Positions 8,356 through 18,499 of a stretch of DNA of 64,000 nucleotides are shown one piece after another. Below the pieces are notes generated by a model that was not told the origin of the DNA, ran no database searches, and was given only the letters and a program-made list of their open reading frames with translations. The DNA is from Micromonospora sp. NBC_01740 (lineage in GTDB: Bacteria > Actinomycetota > Actinomycetes > Mycobacteriales > Micromonosporaceae), in NCBI RefSeq assembly GCF_035920365.1, contig NZ_CP109150.1, forward strand, positions 124,001 to 188,000. The letters are read 5' to 3'. The first letter of the stretch is position 1. Every line of letters begins with the position of its first letter. Both the position numbers and the translations under genes were made by a program.

Positions 8356-8964
8356 TCAGGCCCGCGCGCCGGCCGGGGCCGCGCCGGTCAGTTCCGCCAC
8401 GCTGCGGATGGTGGCGAAGCGGCCGGCGAGGGCGTACTCGGTGCGGGCGGTCATCTCCTCGCTCGACAGGGTGCGCGGGTCGGCGAGGATCTCCTCCGGC
8501 GTGGCCGTGGCCGGCAGGTCCCGGTGCGGGGTCGGGAAGGTGACCGTCGCGTCCGTCACGAAGGTCACCTCATAGCCGAGATCGCAGCCGACCCGGGCGG
8601 TGGTCTCGACGCACTGCTCCGTACGGATGCCGCAGACGGTGATCTCGCGGACGCCCGCCGTCGTCAGCACCTGCTGGAGGTTGGTGGTGGTGAAGGCGTT
8701 GTGCGACGTCTTCACCAGCGTGGGTTCCCCCGGGGCGGGCGAGAGCCCCTCGATCAGGCGGACGTGCCCGTTGGCCGGGTCGAAGACCCCGCCGGTGCCC
8801 GGCTCGGCGTGCAGGACCCAGACGACCAGGTCGCCGCGTCCCCGGGCGGCGGCGACGAGCCGGTCGACCCGGCCGACGATGTCGGGGTTGGAGGCGTACG
8901 CCCAGCTGGGGCGGCGGCGGAAGGACTCCTGCACGTCGATGACGACGAGTGCTGCTCTGCTCAT
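8356..8964 (-). CDS. Isochorismatase-family cysteine hydrolase
   Basis: 202 aa. Start at 8964 with GAGGA upstream. Shows the family signature: catalytic Asp in 'ALVVIDVQESF', Lys in 'PTLVKTSHNAF', and nucleophile Cys in 'ITVCGIRTEQCVETTARVGCDLGYEVTFVTDA'. The family hydrolyses amides or isochorismate-type substrates (nicotinamide, ureidoacrylate, N-carbamoyl compounds). The actual substrate cannot be read from sequence. It is translated just ahead of the GlxA-type regulator, a pairing common in actinobacteria. Confidence 0.85.
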   Translation of the reverse strand: MSRAALVVIDVQESFRRRPSWAYASNPDIVGRVDRLVAAARGRGDLVVWVLHAEPGTGGVFDPANGHVRLIEGLSPAPGEPTLVKTSHNAFTTTNLQQVLTTAGVREITVCGIRTEQCVETTARVGCDLGYEVTFVTDATVTFPTPHRDLPATATPEEILADPRTLSSEEMTARTEYALAGRFATIRSVAELTGAAPAGARA

Positions 8965-9091
8965 GGGTTGAATCCTCGCCGGGGACGCGCCGGCGCGGCA
9001 GGCACCATCCCGCCCCGCTGCGGAACGATCCGGCCGCCCCCGGATGCCCGGGCGGCCCTTCCCCCGGGCGTCGGGTCGATCGGGGCCCTGG

Positions 9092-9850
9092 TCAGGCGTC
9101 GGGGTCGACCGCGGCGGCCCGGCGGCGGACCTCCAGGTCGGCGGCCTCCTCCAGGCTTGGCGCGGTGCCGCCCAGGTGCGCCGGGAGCCACCACGTGTCG
9201 TCCGGGCCGGCGGGGGCGTCGGGGTACTCCCGCTGAGCCCGGTCGACCAGCGCGGTGAGCCGCTCCTTCAGGTCAACGGTCATCGCGTTGGCGTCCGGGT
9301 AGGCCGCCGGGTCCATCGGCTCGCCGATCAGGATCGTGATCGGGGTGTGCCGGCGGGTCAGGGTGCGCGGTCGGCCCTTGGTCCAGAGCCGCTGGGTGCC
9401 CCAGATTGCGACCGGCAGCACCGGCACACCGGCCTCGGCCGCCATCCGGGTCGTCCCGCTCTTGAGCGACTTGACCGTGAACGACCGGCTGATCGTCGCC
9501 TCCGGGAAGACGCCGACCACCTCACCGCGCTTCAACGCGCTGACCGCCGTCGCGTACGACCCGGCGCCCGCCCGCCGGTCCACCGGGATGTGCCGCATGC
9601 CCCGCATCAGCGGGCCGGACACCTTGTGCGTGAAGACGGACTTCTTGGCCATGAACCGGACGAGCCGCTTCGCGGGGTTCGCGCCCAGCCCGCAGAAGAT
9701 GAAGTCGAGGTAGCTGACGTGGTTGCTGGCCAGCACCGCCCCGCCCGTACGCGGCACGTGGTGGGCGCCCTCAATCGTGATCTTCAGGTCGAGGACCCGG
9801 AACATCGTCTTGGCGGCGGCGATCACGGGCGGGTACACGAGTTCCGGCAT
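9092..9850 (-). CDS. 1-acyl-glycerol-3-phosphate acyltransferase (PlsC family)
   Basis: 252 aa. Carries the acyltransferase motifs in order: NHVSYLD (the HX4D catalytic motif) near residue 43, the phosphate-binding Arg of 'HIPVDRRAGAGSY', 'GVFPEATISRS' and 'VLPVAIWGT'. The reaction is probably transfer of an acyl chain to lysophosphatidic acid during phospholipid synthesis at the inner face of the membrane. A related lysolipid acceptor is possible. The C-terminal 35 residues (Asp/Pro-rich) are a tail outside the domain. It is transcribed alone, after the terminator at 9947-9997. Confidence 0.87.
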   Translation of the reverse strand: MPELVYPPVIAAAKTMFRVLDLKITIEGAHHVPRTGGAVLASNHVSYLDFIFCGLGANPAKRLVRFMAKKSVFTHKVSGPLMRGMRHIPVDRRAGAGSYATAVSALKRGEVVGVFPEATISRSFTVKSLKSGTTRMAAEAGVPVLPVAIWGTQRLWTKGRPRTLTRRHTPITILIGEPMDPAAYPDANAMTVDLKERLTALVDRAQREYPDAPAGPDDTWWLPAHLGGTAPSLEEAADLEVRRRAAAVDPDA

Positions 9851-9946
9851 GGCGCGAACTTACCCTGCCCGCCTGAACCCCATGCCGACCCGCCGGGCCG
9901 CCGCGCCCAGCCCGCTCCTGCCCGCCTGTGCGGGCCGGCCCCCGGT

Positions 9947-9997
9947 CGCGGGAGGCCGGCGGCGCCCGGTCCGCCCGGTCGCCGCCGGCCTCCCGCG
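9947..9997. terminator. Strong terminator after the debranching enzyme
   Basis: A perfect 18-bp stem (9947-9964 with 9980-9997) and a 15-base loop, 16 bases past the stop of the minus-strand debranching enzyme. It insulates that gene from plsC. Confidence 0.8.
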
Positions 9998-10012
9998 GGA
10001 GCCGGGCCCGCG

Positions 10013-12070
10013 CTAGTCGGTGAGCCGGTGCATGTCGAGGCGGCCCCGGGCGAACGCGTCGACGCGGCCCCACCGGCCCGGGATGTCCAGCACCTCGATC
10101 CGCCCCATCCCGATCGGCAGCCGGGGCTCCACCGCGAGGTGCCCCTCGTGCGGCTCCAGGCCGAGCATCGTCCGCAGCAGCAGCAGTGGCGTGCCGGTCG
10201 ACCAGGCCTGCGGGCTGCACGCCGTCGGGTACTCCACCGGGAACTTGGTCAGCTCGCGGGGATAGCCCCCGAACGCCTCCGGCAGCCGGCCCTGGAAGTA
10301 GGTGGCCGCGTCGAGGATGCCGTTGGCGATGACCGCCGCCTCCTCGGCGAAGCCGTACCGGCGCAGGCCCCAGGCGATGAAGGAGTTGTCGAACGGCCAG
10401 ATCGTGCCGTTGTGGTAGCCGATCGGGTTGTAGCGGACCTCGCCCTCGGCCAGCGTCCGCACCCCCCAGCCGGTGAAGAGCCGGGGCCCGACCAGGTGCT
10501 CGGCGATCTTCTCGGCCCGGTCGTCGTCGACGATGCCGCTCCACAGCAGGTGACCGATGTTGGAGCTGAGCACGTCGCACTGGCGCCCGTCCGGGTCCAG
10601 GGCGAGGGCGTAGTACTCGCCGTCCGCCACCCAGAAGTCCCGGTTGAACCGCTCCTTGAGCGCCGCCGCCTCCCGCTCCAACCGGTCGGCGAAGTCCGGG
10701 TCACCCCAGAACTCGCGCGCCAGGCGGGCGGCCCGCAGCTTCGCGTCGTACGCGTACCCCTGCACCTCGCAGGTGGCCCGGGGGAACGGCGGCAGCGTGC
10801 CGTCCCGGTAGGAGATGGAGTCCCAGGAGTCCTTCCAGCACTGGTTCTCCAGGCCGGTGTCGGTGTTGCGCCGCTCGTACCAGATGTAGCCGCTGCCGAC
10901 CAGGTCGGCGTAGTCGTCGATCCACTCCAGCGCGGCCCGGCACTCCCGCTCCAGCTCCCTGACCAGCTCGACGTCCCCGCTCCACTTCTCGTACTCGTCG
11001 AGCAGCACCAGGAACAGCGGGGTCGCGTCCACCGACCCGTAGTACGGCGAGTGCGGCTGTTCCTCGAAGGCGGCGGTCTCGCCGTACCGCATCTCGTGCA
11101 GGATCCGGCCCGGGTCCTCGTCCCGGAAGTCGTCGAACCGGGTGCCCTGGAGCGAGGCCAGGATCCGCAGCGTGGTCTTCGACAGCTCCGGCGTGAACGG
11201 CAGCGTCTGCAGGCAGGTGAGGATGCTGTCCCGCCCGAACATGGTCATGAACCAGGGCAGGCCGGCGGCCGGCAACGACGCCCCGCCGAGGGAGAGCGGC
11301 GAGAAGCGCAGCGCGGCCAGGTCGATCAGGCTGCGGCGGTACGTCGAGGCGACCCGGTCGTGCTGACTGTTGACCTTGGGGGCCCTGGCGATCCACTCCT
11401 CGAGGTCGTGCTGGAGGGCGAGCCGCTCGGTGGTGTGCGCCCGCAGCCCCATCCGCAGGTCCCGCCCGCCCGGGGAGACCGCCATCGTCTTGACGTCGAT
11501 CTCGGATTTCCACTGCTCGTTGGGCTGGAGGTGGATCGAGTAGGCGAAGCCCTTGCGGTCGTAGCGTGGAGCCGGGGACGCGGAGATCAGCGTCTCCCGG
11601 ATGAAGTTGCCCCGCCGGTAGCCCAGGCGCAGCCGGTCGGACTCGACCTCCGTGTAGATCTCGCCCTTCTTGTTGAGGATCTCGTCCTTGACCTGGAACA
11701 GGTCGGCGAAGTCGGACGCCGCCTCCATCCTGATCTCCAGGTCGATCGGCTTCTCGTCGTGGTTGAGGATGGTGAGCGTCTCCCGGAAACTGCCCCCCAC
11801 CGCCCGCTCCCGGACGATCGACAGCTTCGCGTCGATGTAGTGGGTGGCCATCCCCGGCACCAGGAAGAAGCGGGCCTCGTAGTACTGCAGGTCGTCGTAC
11901 GACAGGGGGGTGAGTCGGTCCCCGTTGACCGTCAGCACCCACGTCGACAGGAAGCGGGTGTCCAGCGAGAAGAACCCGGTCGGCTCGCTCGGCGTCGCCT
12001 CGATGTCCCCGGTGTCCTCTGACACCACGAAGGTGCTGCCGTCCAGGATCCGGATCGTGTTCTGCGCCAT
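10013..12070 (-). CDS. Glycogen debranching enzyme (amylo-alpha-1,6-glucosidase family)
   Basis: 685 aa. The N-terminal domain (about residues 1-200: 'TRFLSTWVLTVNG', 'RERAVGGSFRETLTILNH') matches the GDE_N_bis type. The C-terminal (alpha/alpha)6 catalytic region includes 'WFMTMFGRDSILTCLQTL', 'YYGSVDATPLFLVLLDEY', 'NQCWKDSWDSI' and 'NPIGYHNGTIWPFDNSFIAWGLRRYG'. It likely removes alpha-1,6 branches from glycogen or related glucans. The start at 12070 overlaps the stop of the SCP2-like gene by one base (TGATG), so the two are coupled. Much longer in-frame extensions upstream are coding shadows of that gene. Confidence 0.88.
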   Translation of the reverse strand: MAQNTIRILDGSTFVVSEDTGDIEATPSEPTGFFSLDTRFLSTWVLTVNGDRLTPLSYDDLQYYEARFFLVPGMATHYIDAKLSIVRERAVGGSFRETLTILNHDEKPIDLEIRMEAASDFADLFQVKDEILNKKGEIYTEVESDRLRLGYRRGNFIRETLISASPAPRYDRKGFAYSIHLQPNEQWKSEIDVKTMAVSPGGRDLRMGLRAHTTERLALQHDLEEWIARAPKVNSQHDRVASTYRRSLIDLAALRFSPLSLGGASLPAAGLPWFMTMFGRDSILTCLQTLPFTPELSKTTLRILASLQGTRFDDFRDEDPGRILHEMRYGETAAFEEQPHSPYYGSVDATPLFLVLLDEYEKWSGDVELVRELERECRAALEWIDDYADLVGSGYIWYERRNTDTGLENQCWKDSWDSISYRDGTLPPFPRATCEVQGYAYDAKLRAARLAREFWGDPDFADRLEREAAALKERFNRDFWVADGEYYALALDPDGRQCDVLSSNIGHLLWSGIVDDDRAEKIAEHLVGPRLFTGWGVRTLAEGEVRYNPIGYHNGTIWPFDNSFIAWGLRRYGFAEEAAVIANGILDAATYFQGRLPEAFGGYPRELTKFPVEYPTACSPQAWSTGTPLLLLRTMLGLEPHEGHLAVEPRLPIGMGRIEVLDIPGRWGRVDAFARGRLDMHRLTD

Positions 12071-12447
12071 CACCGCACCTCCTGACGGGACCTGAAATGC
12101 CGACGTGGTCCACGGGTGTCCGGATGGCTGGGGAAGAGCCGCTCCATCTGCACCACCAGCCGCAGGTCCCCGCTCACCGTCATGTCCCCTCGCAGCAGCG
12201 CGGCCACCCCGTGCTCGCGGCCGGCGGCGATCTCCTCGAAGAGCTCGGGGCTGGTCCCGACCACCGTGTCGGCATCCTGGTCCTCCTGGCTGACCTGGAG
12301 CCGCCCGCGGTCGATCCGCAGCAGCCAGTGCGTCGTGTGCGCCCCCTCGTGCAGGTCCAGGCGCAGGGTCCCGGAGGACTTCGCCAGCAGGGGGTCGTAC
12401 CCCCGCCGGTCGAGGTCCTCGAAGAACCTCGTCGTCGCGTCCACCAT
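12070..12447 (-). CDS. SCP2 sterol-binding-domain-like protein
   Basis: 125 aa from the ATG at 12447 (MVDATTRFF), which has GGAGGAG upstream; an earlier in-frame ATG adds only a Gly-rich stub. The pattern 'GTLRLDLHEGAHTTHWLLRIDRGRLQVSQEDQDADTVVGTSPELFEEIAAGREHGVAALLRGDMTVSGDLRLVVQMERLF' is that of SCP2-type small-ligand-binding domains. It is translationally coupled to the glycogen debranching enzyme. I recall the same pairing in other actinobacteria, but the functional link is unknown. Confidence 0.75.
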   Translation of the reverse strand: MVDATTRFFEDLDRRGYDPLLAKSSGTLRLDLHEGAHTTHWLLRIDRGRLQVSQEDQDADTVVGTSPELFEEIAAGREHGVAALLRGDMTVSGDLRLVVQMERLFPSHPDTRGPRRHFRSRQEVR

Positions 12448-12496
12448 CGGGTCTTCTCCTCCCCCGTCGGGCAATGTCCCTGCACGGGGTCCCCGT

Positions 12497-12526
12497 CCGG
12501 TGCCGGGCCAACCTCGCCCGGACCGG
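12497..12526. terminator. Probable terminator after the DUF3592-like gene
   Basis: CCGGTGCCGGGC pairs with GCCCGGACCGG with one internal mismatch and a short loop. It lies about 40 bases past the stop of the minus-strand gene ending at 12568, and upstream of the SCP2-like gene. Confidence 0.45.
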
Positions 12527-12567
12527 GTGAGTCGCCCGCCCGGCGGGGGTGGCCCTGCGCGTACGGG

Positions 12568-13335
12568 CTAGATCAGGAGGGTGTCGTGGCGGTCGTTCCG
12601 GCGGCGGACGTGGCCGCGCCACCCGGCGAGCAGTGCGATGAAGGTCCAGCCGGCACCGCCGAGGAGCAGTGCCGCGACCATGCCGCCGGAGTCGACCCGG
12701 TCGGCGGCCTCGAGTTCGACCACCCCGTCGGGATCGGTGAGCACGGCGAGCCTGTCGCCGACCTGGTAGCTGGGGTTGCTGCCCTGGTGGACCAGCGGCT
12801 CGTCGAGGCGCCCGTCGGCGCCCTGGAGCGTGAAGGCATGCCGCTTGCCGACGACCGACACGTCGACGATCGTCACCTCCTGGCGGACGCCGCGCGCCTC
12901 CAGCACCGCCTCGGGTGCGAGCTGCACCGAGCCCACGAGGACGAACAGGGCCGGACCCATGGCGAGGAACGCCAGCCACGCGGCCCGGTGCAGCAGACGC
13001 ACGGCGAGCACGAACACCAGGCAGAGGAGCAGCCCGGTGATGATCGGGACGACCGTCGCGCCGACCGCCACGTACGCGATGGCGGTGTTCACCGCGACCA
13101 CGGCCAGGCCGAACAGGACCAACAGCACCGTCATCGCCGTCGACCTACCGGCCGACCACGCTCCCGCGACCGGCACGGGCCCGGTCGGCGGAACGGGCCC
13201 GGTCGGCGGAACGGGCCCGGTCGGCGGAACGGGCCCGGTCGGCGGAACGGGCCCGGTCGGCGGCAGGGTGGGTCGGACGTCGGGGCGCCAGCCGGTCGGC
13301 GCGATCCGGCCTGGTGCGGGGGGCTCTGCGGACAC
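12568..13335 (-). CDS. DUF3592-like membrane protein with PPTGPV repeats
   Basis: 255 aa. The N-terminus is Pro-rich with five PPTGPV units encoded by an 18-bp tandem repeat. Four hydrophobic segments follow: two consecutive (TAMTVLLVLFGLAVVAVNTAIAY; TVVPIITGLLLCLVFVL), a third (LAFLAMGPALFVLVGSVQL) and a last near the C-terminus (MVAALLLGGAGWTFIALLAG). Between the last two is a soluble region ('QEVTIVDVSVVGKRHAFTLQGADGRLDEPLV... YQVGDRLAVLTDPDG') typical of the DUF3592 type. Function unknown. The proline repeat could be a flexible cytoplasmic spacer or an interaction site. Confidence 0.7.
   Translation of the reverse strand: MSAEPPAPGRIAPTGWRPDVRPTLPPTGPVPPTGPVPPTGPVPPTGPVPPTGPVPVAGAWSAGRSTAMTVLLVLFGLAVVAVNTAIAYVAVGATVVPIITGLLLCLVFVLAVRLLHRAAWLAFLAMGPALFVLVGSVQLAPEAVLEARGVRQEVTIVDVSVVGKRHAFTLQGADGRLDEPLVHQGSNPSYQVGDRLAVLTDPDGVVELEAADRVDSGGMVAALLLGGAGWTFIALLAGWRGHVRRRNDRHDTLLI
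13176..13265 (-). repeat. Five tandem 18-bp units coding PPTGPV
   Basis: Units start at 13176, 13194, 13212, 13230 and 13248. The first four are identical and the fifth differs by one base. A repeat of whole codons with silent positions also identical suggests recent slippage expansion. Confidence 0.95.
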
Positions 13336-13418
13336 GCCGGGATCATAGATCCGGCGGTCCAGCCGAGGACCGGCGCGCCGGCCCCCATCTCGGGGAGCCG
13401 GCGCGTCGACGCGTACGG

Positions 13419-13835
13419 TCAGTTGTTCGGTTCGTCGGCGCTGATGTCGGCGAGCACCGACTGCGGTTCCCGCTCCACGGCGAGGTCACCCATCGAGACC
13501 AGGCCGACCAGCCGCCCGTCGTCGATGACCGGCAACCGGCGTACGGCGTAGGTCCGCATCAGGTCGGCGGCGGCGACCGCGTCGTCGTACTGGCTGACCG
13601 TGATCACGTCCTTGCTGGTGATCTGGTTGAGCGGGGTCGAGTTCGGGTCCATGTTCTCGGCCACGCCCCGGACCGTGATGTCCCGGTCCGTCACGATGCC
13701 GATGACGTCGTCGCCGTCGGTCACCACCACGTCGCCGATGGCGCTGTCGCGCATCTCCTGCGCCGCGGCGATCAGCGTGTCGTTGCCGTCCATCGTCACC
13801 AACCGGGTCGTCATGAACTCTCCGACCGTTGTCAT
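13419..13835 (-). CDS. Tandem CBS-domain protein
   Basis: 138 aa. The ATG at 13835 (MTTVGEFMTT) has GAGGGGAG just upstream; a 16-residue longer frame is not needed. Two CBS motifs are visible: 'VVTDGDDVIGIVTDRDITVRGVAE' and 'LPVIDDGRLVGLVSMGDLA', separated by 'ITSKDVITVSQYDDAVAAADLMRTYAVRRLPV'. CBS pairs bind adenine nucleotides and often act as energy or stress sensors. This one has no attached effector domain, so its partner is unknown. Confidence 0.88.
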   Translation of the reverse strand: MTTVGEFMTTRLVTMDGNDTLIAAAQEMRDSAIGDVVVTDGDDVIGIVTDRDITVRGVAENMDPNSTPLNQITSKDVITVSQYDDAVAAADLMRTYAVRRLPVIDDGRLVGLVSMGDLAVEREPQSVLADISADEPNN

Positions 13836-13911
13836 GGTGCTCCCCTCTCGGTGTCGGCACCGCCGTCTACCCGCCGACCGCACGGGGTAACGCGAGCGAC
13901 CCCGGCCCGGG

Positions 13912-14373
<462 letters not shown>

Positions 14374-14443
14374 TCACGGCGTTCCCATCGAACCACGGCG
14401 GACGCCCCGCCCGCGCCCGTGTGCCCGCCGTACGCCGACGCGA

Positions 14444-14473
14444 CGGGCCCCCGCCACAGCTGGCGGAGGCCCG
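14444..14473. terminator. Terminator after aspartate-semialdehyde dehydrogenase
   Basis: CGGGCC and CCGCCA pair with TGGCGG and GGCCCG around a four-base loop, with one mismatch. It lies 15 bases past the asd stop on the minus strand. Confidence 0.65.
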
Positions 14474-14488
14474 GGGAAGGCGCGTCGG

Positions 14489-15772
<1,284 letters not shown>

Positions 15773-17119
15773 TCAGGAGGCGTGGTCGACCAGCTCGCCC
15801 AGGCCGGTGGCGACGAGTTCGTCGCGGATCACCGCGGCGTCGCCCTCCACCACGATGGTGAGGTCCTCCGGGCGCAGGTGCGTGGCGGCCGCCGCGGAGA
15901 CCTCCGCCACGTCGGCGGCGAGCAGCGACTCGCGCAACCGGGCGTGGTAGTCGTCGGGCAGGTCGTGCACGACCAGGGTGGTCAGCGCGGAGGCGATCGA
16001 CCGGGGGCTCTGCAACTCGACGGAGAGCTGCCCGGCCCGCCAGGAGCGCGCGACCGCCAACTCCTCCTCGGTCACCCCGGTCTCCCGGGTACGGGTGATC
16101 TCGCCGACCGACTCGACGACGGCCGGCGCGGTGACCGCCGTCTGCACCCCGGAGCTGACCCCGAACCGGCCGAACCGGCGGGACGAGGCGAAGTCGCCCC
16201 GGATGCCGTACGTGTAGCCGCGCACCTCGCGGATCAGGTGGTTGAGCCGGGAGGTGAACGCCCCGCCGAGCACCGTGCCGGCGAGCGTCATCGGCACGTG
16301 GTCGGGGTGGGAGCGGTGCGGCGACGGGTGGCCCAGCCGCAGCGTGGACTGCACCGAGCCGGGCCGGTCCACCAGGATGATCCGCCGGCCGGGCCGGGTC
16401 GGCACCTCGATCGGGCCGCCCCGGTCGACCGGCCCGCCGCCGGTGCCCGCGAACGCCGCCGCGCCGAGCGCGTCCAGGTCCAGCCGGTCCAGGTCCCCGG
16501 CGACGACCAGCGTGCCGGGGCGGATGAACCACTCGGAGTGGAAGACCGTGACGTCCTCGACGTCCAGCGCCGCCACCGACTCCGGGTCGCCGTAGAGGGG
16601 ACGGCCCCAGCGGTTGCCGGCGCCGAACAGGTCCGCGCGCAGCGCCGCGTCGGCCCGCGGGCCGGGGTTGGCCCAGTCCATCCGCAGCGCGGTCGCCTCG
16701 TCGTCGCGGACCCGCCGGACGTCGTCCGGGTCCAGCTTCGGGGTGCGCACCGCCTCGGCGAGCAGCTCCACGGCGGCGTTCAGCCGCTCCACCGGCACCT
16801 GCACGCTGACCTGAAAGGAGTCCCAGTCCAGCCCGATCACCAGCTCGGTGCCGAGCCCTTCGATCGCCAGCGCGTACGCCGTCGCGTCGCGCTGCGCGGT
16901 CCCCTCCTCCAGGGCCTTGGCGAGCACCGCGCCGAGCCCTTCCTTGCCGGTGGGTTCGCGGCCGGCGCCCGCGTCGAGCAGCAGCAGCGCCACCGCCAGG
17001 TTCTGCCCGGGCAGGTGCGCGGCGACCACCTGACCACCCGCCACCGTGCGGCGGACCACCTGCGGGAACCGGTACGGGCGGGCGGCGCCGGGCCCGGGAC
17101 GGTCGGCGATCAGCGTCAT
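15773..17119 (-). CDS. M16-family peptidase homologue, non-catalytic partner
   Basis: 448 aa from the ATG at 17119, which overlaps the stop of the upstream M16 gene by one base (TGATG). It has the M16 fold pattern, including the C-terminal 'LNHLIREVRGYTYGIRGDFASSRRFGRFGVSSGV'. At the position of the zinc motif it reads 'EGLGAVLAKALEEGT', with no HXXEH. As in other M16 pairs, one subunit carries the metal and the other contributes substrate-binding residues ('R...Y' motif, here VRGYTYG). It probably forms a heterodimer with the product of 17119-18411. The peptide substrates are unknown. Confidence 0.87.
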   Translation of the reverse strand: MTLIADRPGPGAARPYRFPQVVRRTVAGGQVVAAHLPGQNLAVALLLLDAGAGREPTGKEGLGAVLAKALEEGTAQRDATAYALAIEGLGTELVIGLDWDSFQVSVQVPVERLNAAVELLAEAVRTPKLDPDDVRRVRDDEATALRMDWANPGPRADAALRADLFGAGNRWGRPLYGDPESVAALDVEDVTVFHSEWFIRPGTLVVAGDLDRLDLDALGAAAFAGTGGGPVDRGGPIEVPTRPGRRIILVDRPGSVQSTLRLGHPSPHRSHPDHVPMTLAGTVLGGAFTSRLNHLIREVRGYTYGIRGDFASSRRFGRFGVSSGVQTAVTAPAVVESVGEITRTRETGVTEEELAVARSWRAGQLSVELQSPRSIASALTTLVVHDLPDDYHARLRESLLAADVAEVSAAAATHLRPEDLTIVVEGDAAVIRDELVATGLGELVDHAS

Positions 17120-18411
17120 CAGGGCTTCTCCTCGGGCAGGTAGGTCAGGGTGACCCGGTCGTCGGCGGCGAGCACCTCGGCGGCGGCCTCGGCGATCTGC
17201 TCGGCGGTCACCGCGAGCCAGGCCGGCAGCCGCTCCGCGGCCTTCGCCGGGTCGCCGAACTGGGTGGCGTAGCGCCCGAGCGTGTCCGCCCGGCCGTCCA
17301 CCGTGGACATCTGCCGCCACCACGAGGTGCTCAGCAGGGACTTGGCCCGGTCCAGTTCGGTGGTGGTGACCGGGACGGTGGCCAGTTCGTCGACCACCTC
17401 GGCCAGCCCGGCGCCCAGCCGTTCGGCGCTCACCCCGGGGCGGGCCGTGGCGGTGGCGATCAGCGGCGCGGGTGCGTGCGCCAGGTCCACCCCGTACGCC
17501 CCGACCATGTCGGGCTGGGCGATCCGCTCGCCGTCGGCGAGGCGCTGGTAGAGGCGGCTGCCCCGGCCGCTGCCCAGCACGGTGGCGAGCACCGTCAGCA
17601 CGTCGTAGCCGGGGCTGCCGAAGGGGTGGGTGCGGTGCGCGATGTAGACGCGCGGCGCCGGCACCTCGGCGGTGACCGTCTCCACGGCGGGTCGGCCGGT
17701 GGCCGGGACGGTCCGGCCGTCCGGGGCCGGCGGGATCTCCGCGCGCGGCGGGAGGGCGCCGAAGTACTTGTCGGCCAGCGCGAACACCTCGGCGGCCGAG
17801 GCGTCGCCCACGACGGTGAGCACGGCGTTGTTCGGCGCGTAGTACGTCCGGTGGAACGCCTGGAAGGTGGCCAGGTCGGCGGCGTTCAGGTCGGCCATCG
17901 ACCCGATCGTGGCGTGGTGGTAGGGGTGCCCGGGCGGGTAGAGCAGCGGCAGCAGCCGCAGCCAGGCGTCGCCGTAGGGCACGTTGTCGTAGCGCTGGCG
18001 CCGCTCGTTCTTGACCACGTCCCGCTGGTTGTCCAGCGTCTCCTGGGTCAGCGCGGGGACCAGGCCGCCCATCCGGTCCGCCTCGAGCCACAGCGCCAGT
18101 TCCAGGTGCTCGGCGGGGACGGTCTCGAAGTAGTTGGTGCGGTCCGGGTTGGTGGTGGCGTTGAGCGAGCCGCCCGCACCCTGCACCAGCTTCATGTGCT
18201 CGGTCTTCGCCACGTTGACCGAGCCCTCGAACATCAGGTGCTCGAAGAGGTGCGCGAAGCCGGTCTGCCCCTCGGGCTCGTGCCGGGAGCCGACGTCGTA
18301 CCAGAGGTTCACGGCGACCGCCGGAGCGGTGCGGTCCTCACTCACCACCACGCGCAGGCCGTTGTCCAGGCGGGTGGTCTCGATGGGCCAGGGGTAACCG
18401 CTGTCGGGCAT
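17119..18411 (-). CDS. M16-family zinc peptidase, catalytic subunit
   Basis: 430 aa. The inverted zinc motif HLFEHLMFEG (HXXEH) is near residue 53, with the downstream Glu in the expected position ('NQRDVVKNERRQRYDNVPYG'). Start 'MPDSGYPWPIETTRLDNGLRVVVSEDRTAPAVAVNLWYDVGSRHEPEG' is typical of processing-peptidase-like enzymes. It probably cleaves peptides together with the adjacent non-catalytic subunit, a common actinobacterial two-gene unit. There is no signal peptide, so it is likely cytosolic. It diverges from the catalase-like gene across about 90 bases. Confidence 0.9.
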   Translation of the reverse strand: MPDSGYPWPIETTRLDNGLRVVVSEDRTAPAVAVNLWYDVGSRHEPEGQTGFAHLFEHLMFEGSVNVAKTEHMKLVQGAGGSLNATTNPDRTNYFETVPAEHLELALWLEADRMGGLVPALTQETLDNQRDVVKNERRQRYDNVPYGDAWLRLLPLLYPPGHPYHHATIGSMADLNAADLATFQAFHRTYYAPNNAVLTVVGDASAAEVFALADKYFGALPPRAEIPPAPDGRTVPATGRPAVETVTAEVPAPRVYIAHRTHPFGSPGYDVLTVLATVLGSGRGSRLYQRLADGERIAQPDMVGAYGVDLAHAPAPLIATATARPGVSAERLGAGLAEVVDELATVPVTTTELDRAKSLLSTSWWRQMSTVDGRADTLGRYATQFGDPAKAAERLPAWLAVTAEQIAEAAAEVLAADDRVTLTYLPEEKP

Positions 18412-18499
18412 GGCACGACGCTATCCGATCAGGTGCGCGGGAGGGGACGCGCCGCACGCGGCGAGGCATCGACCGCCGGCCGCCGGGTACCGGGGAGGC

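Noticed and set aside
13176-13265. CRISPR array.
   Set aside because: The 18-bp units are contiguous, without spacers, and encode in-frame PPTGPV repeats.
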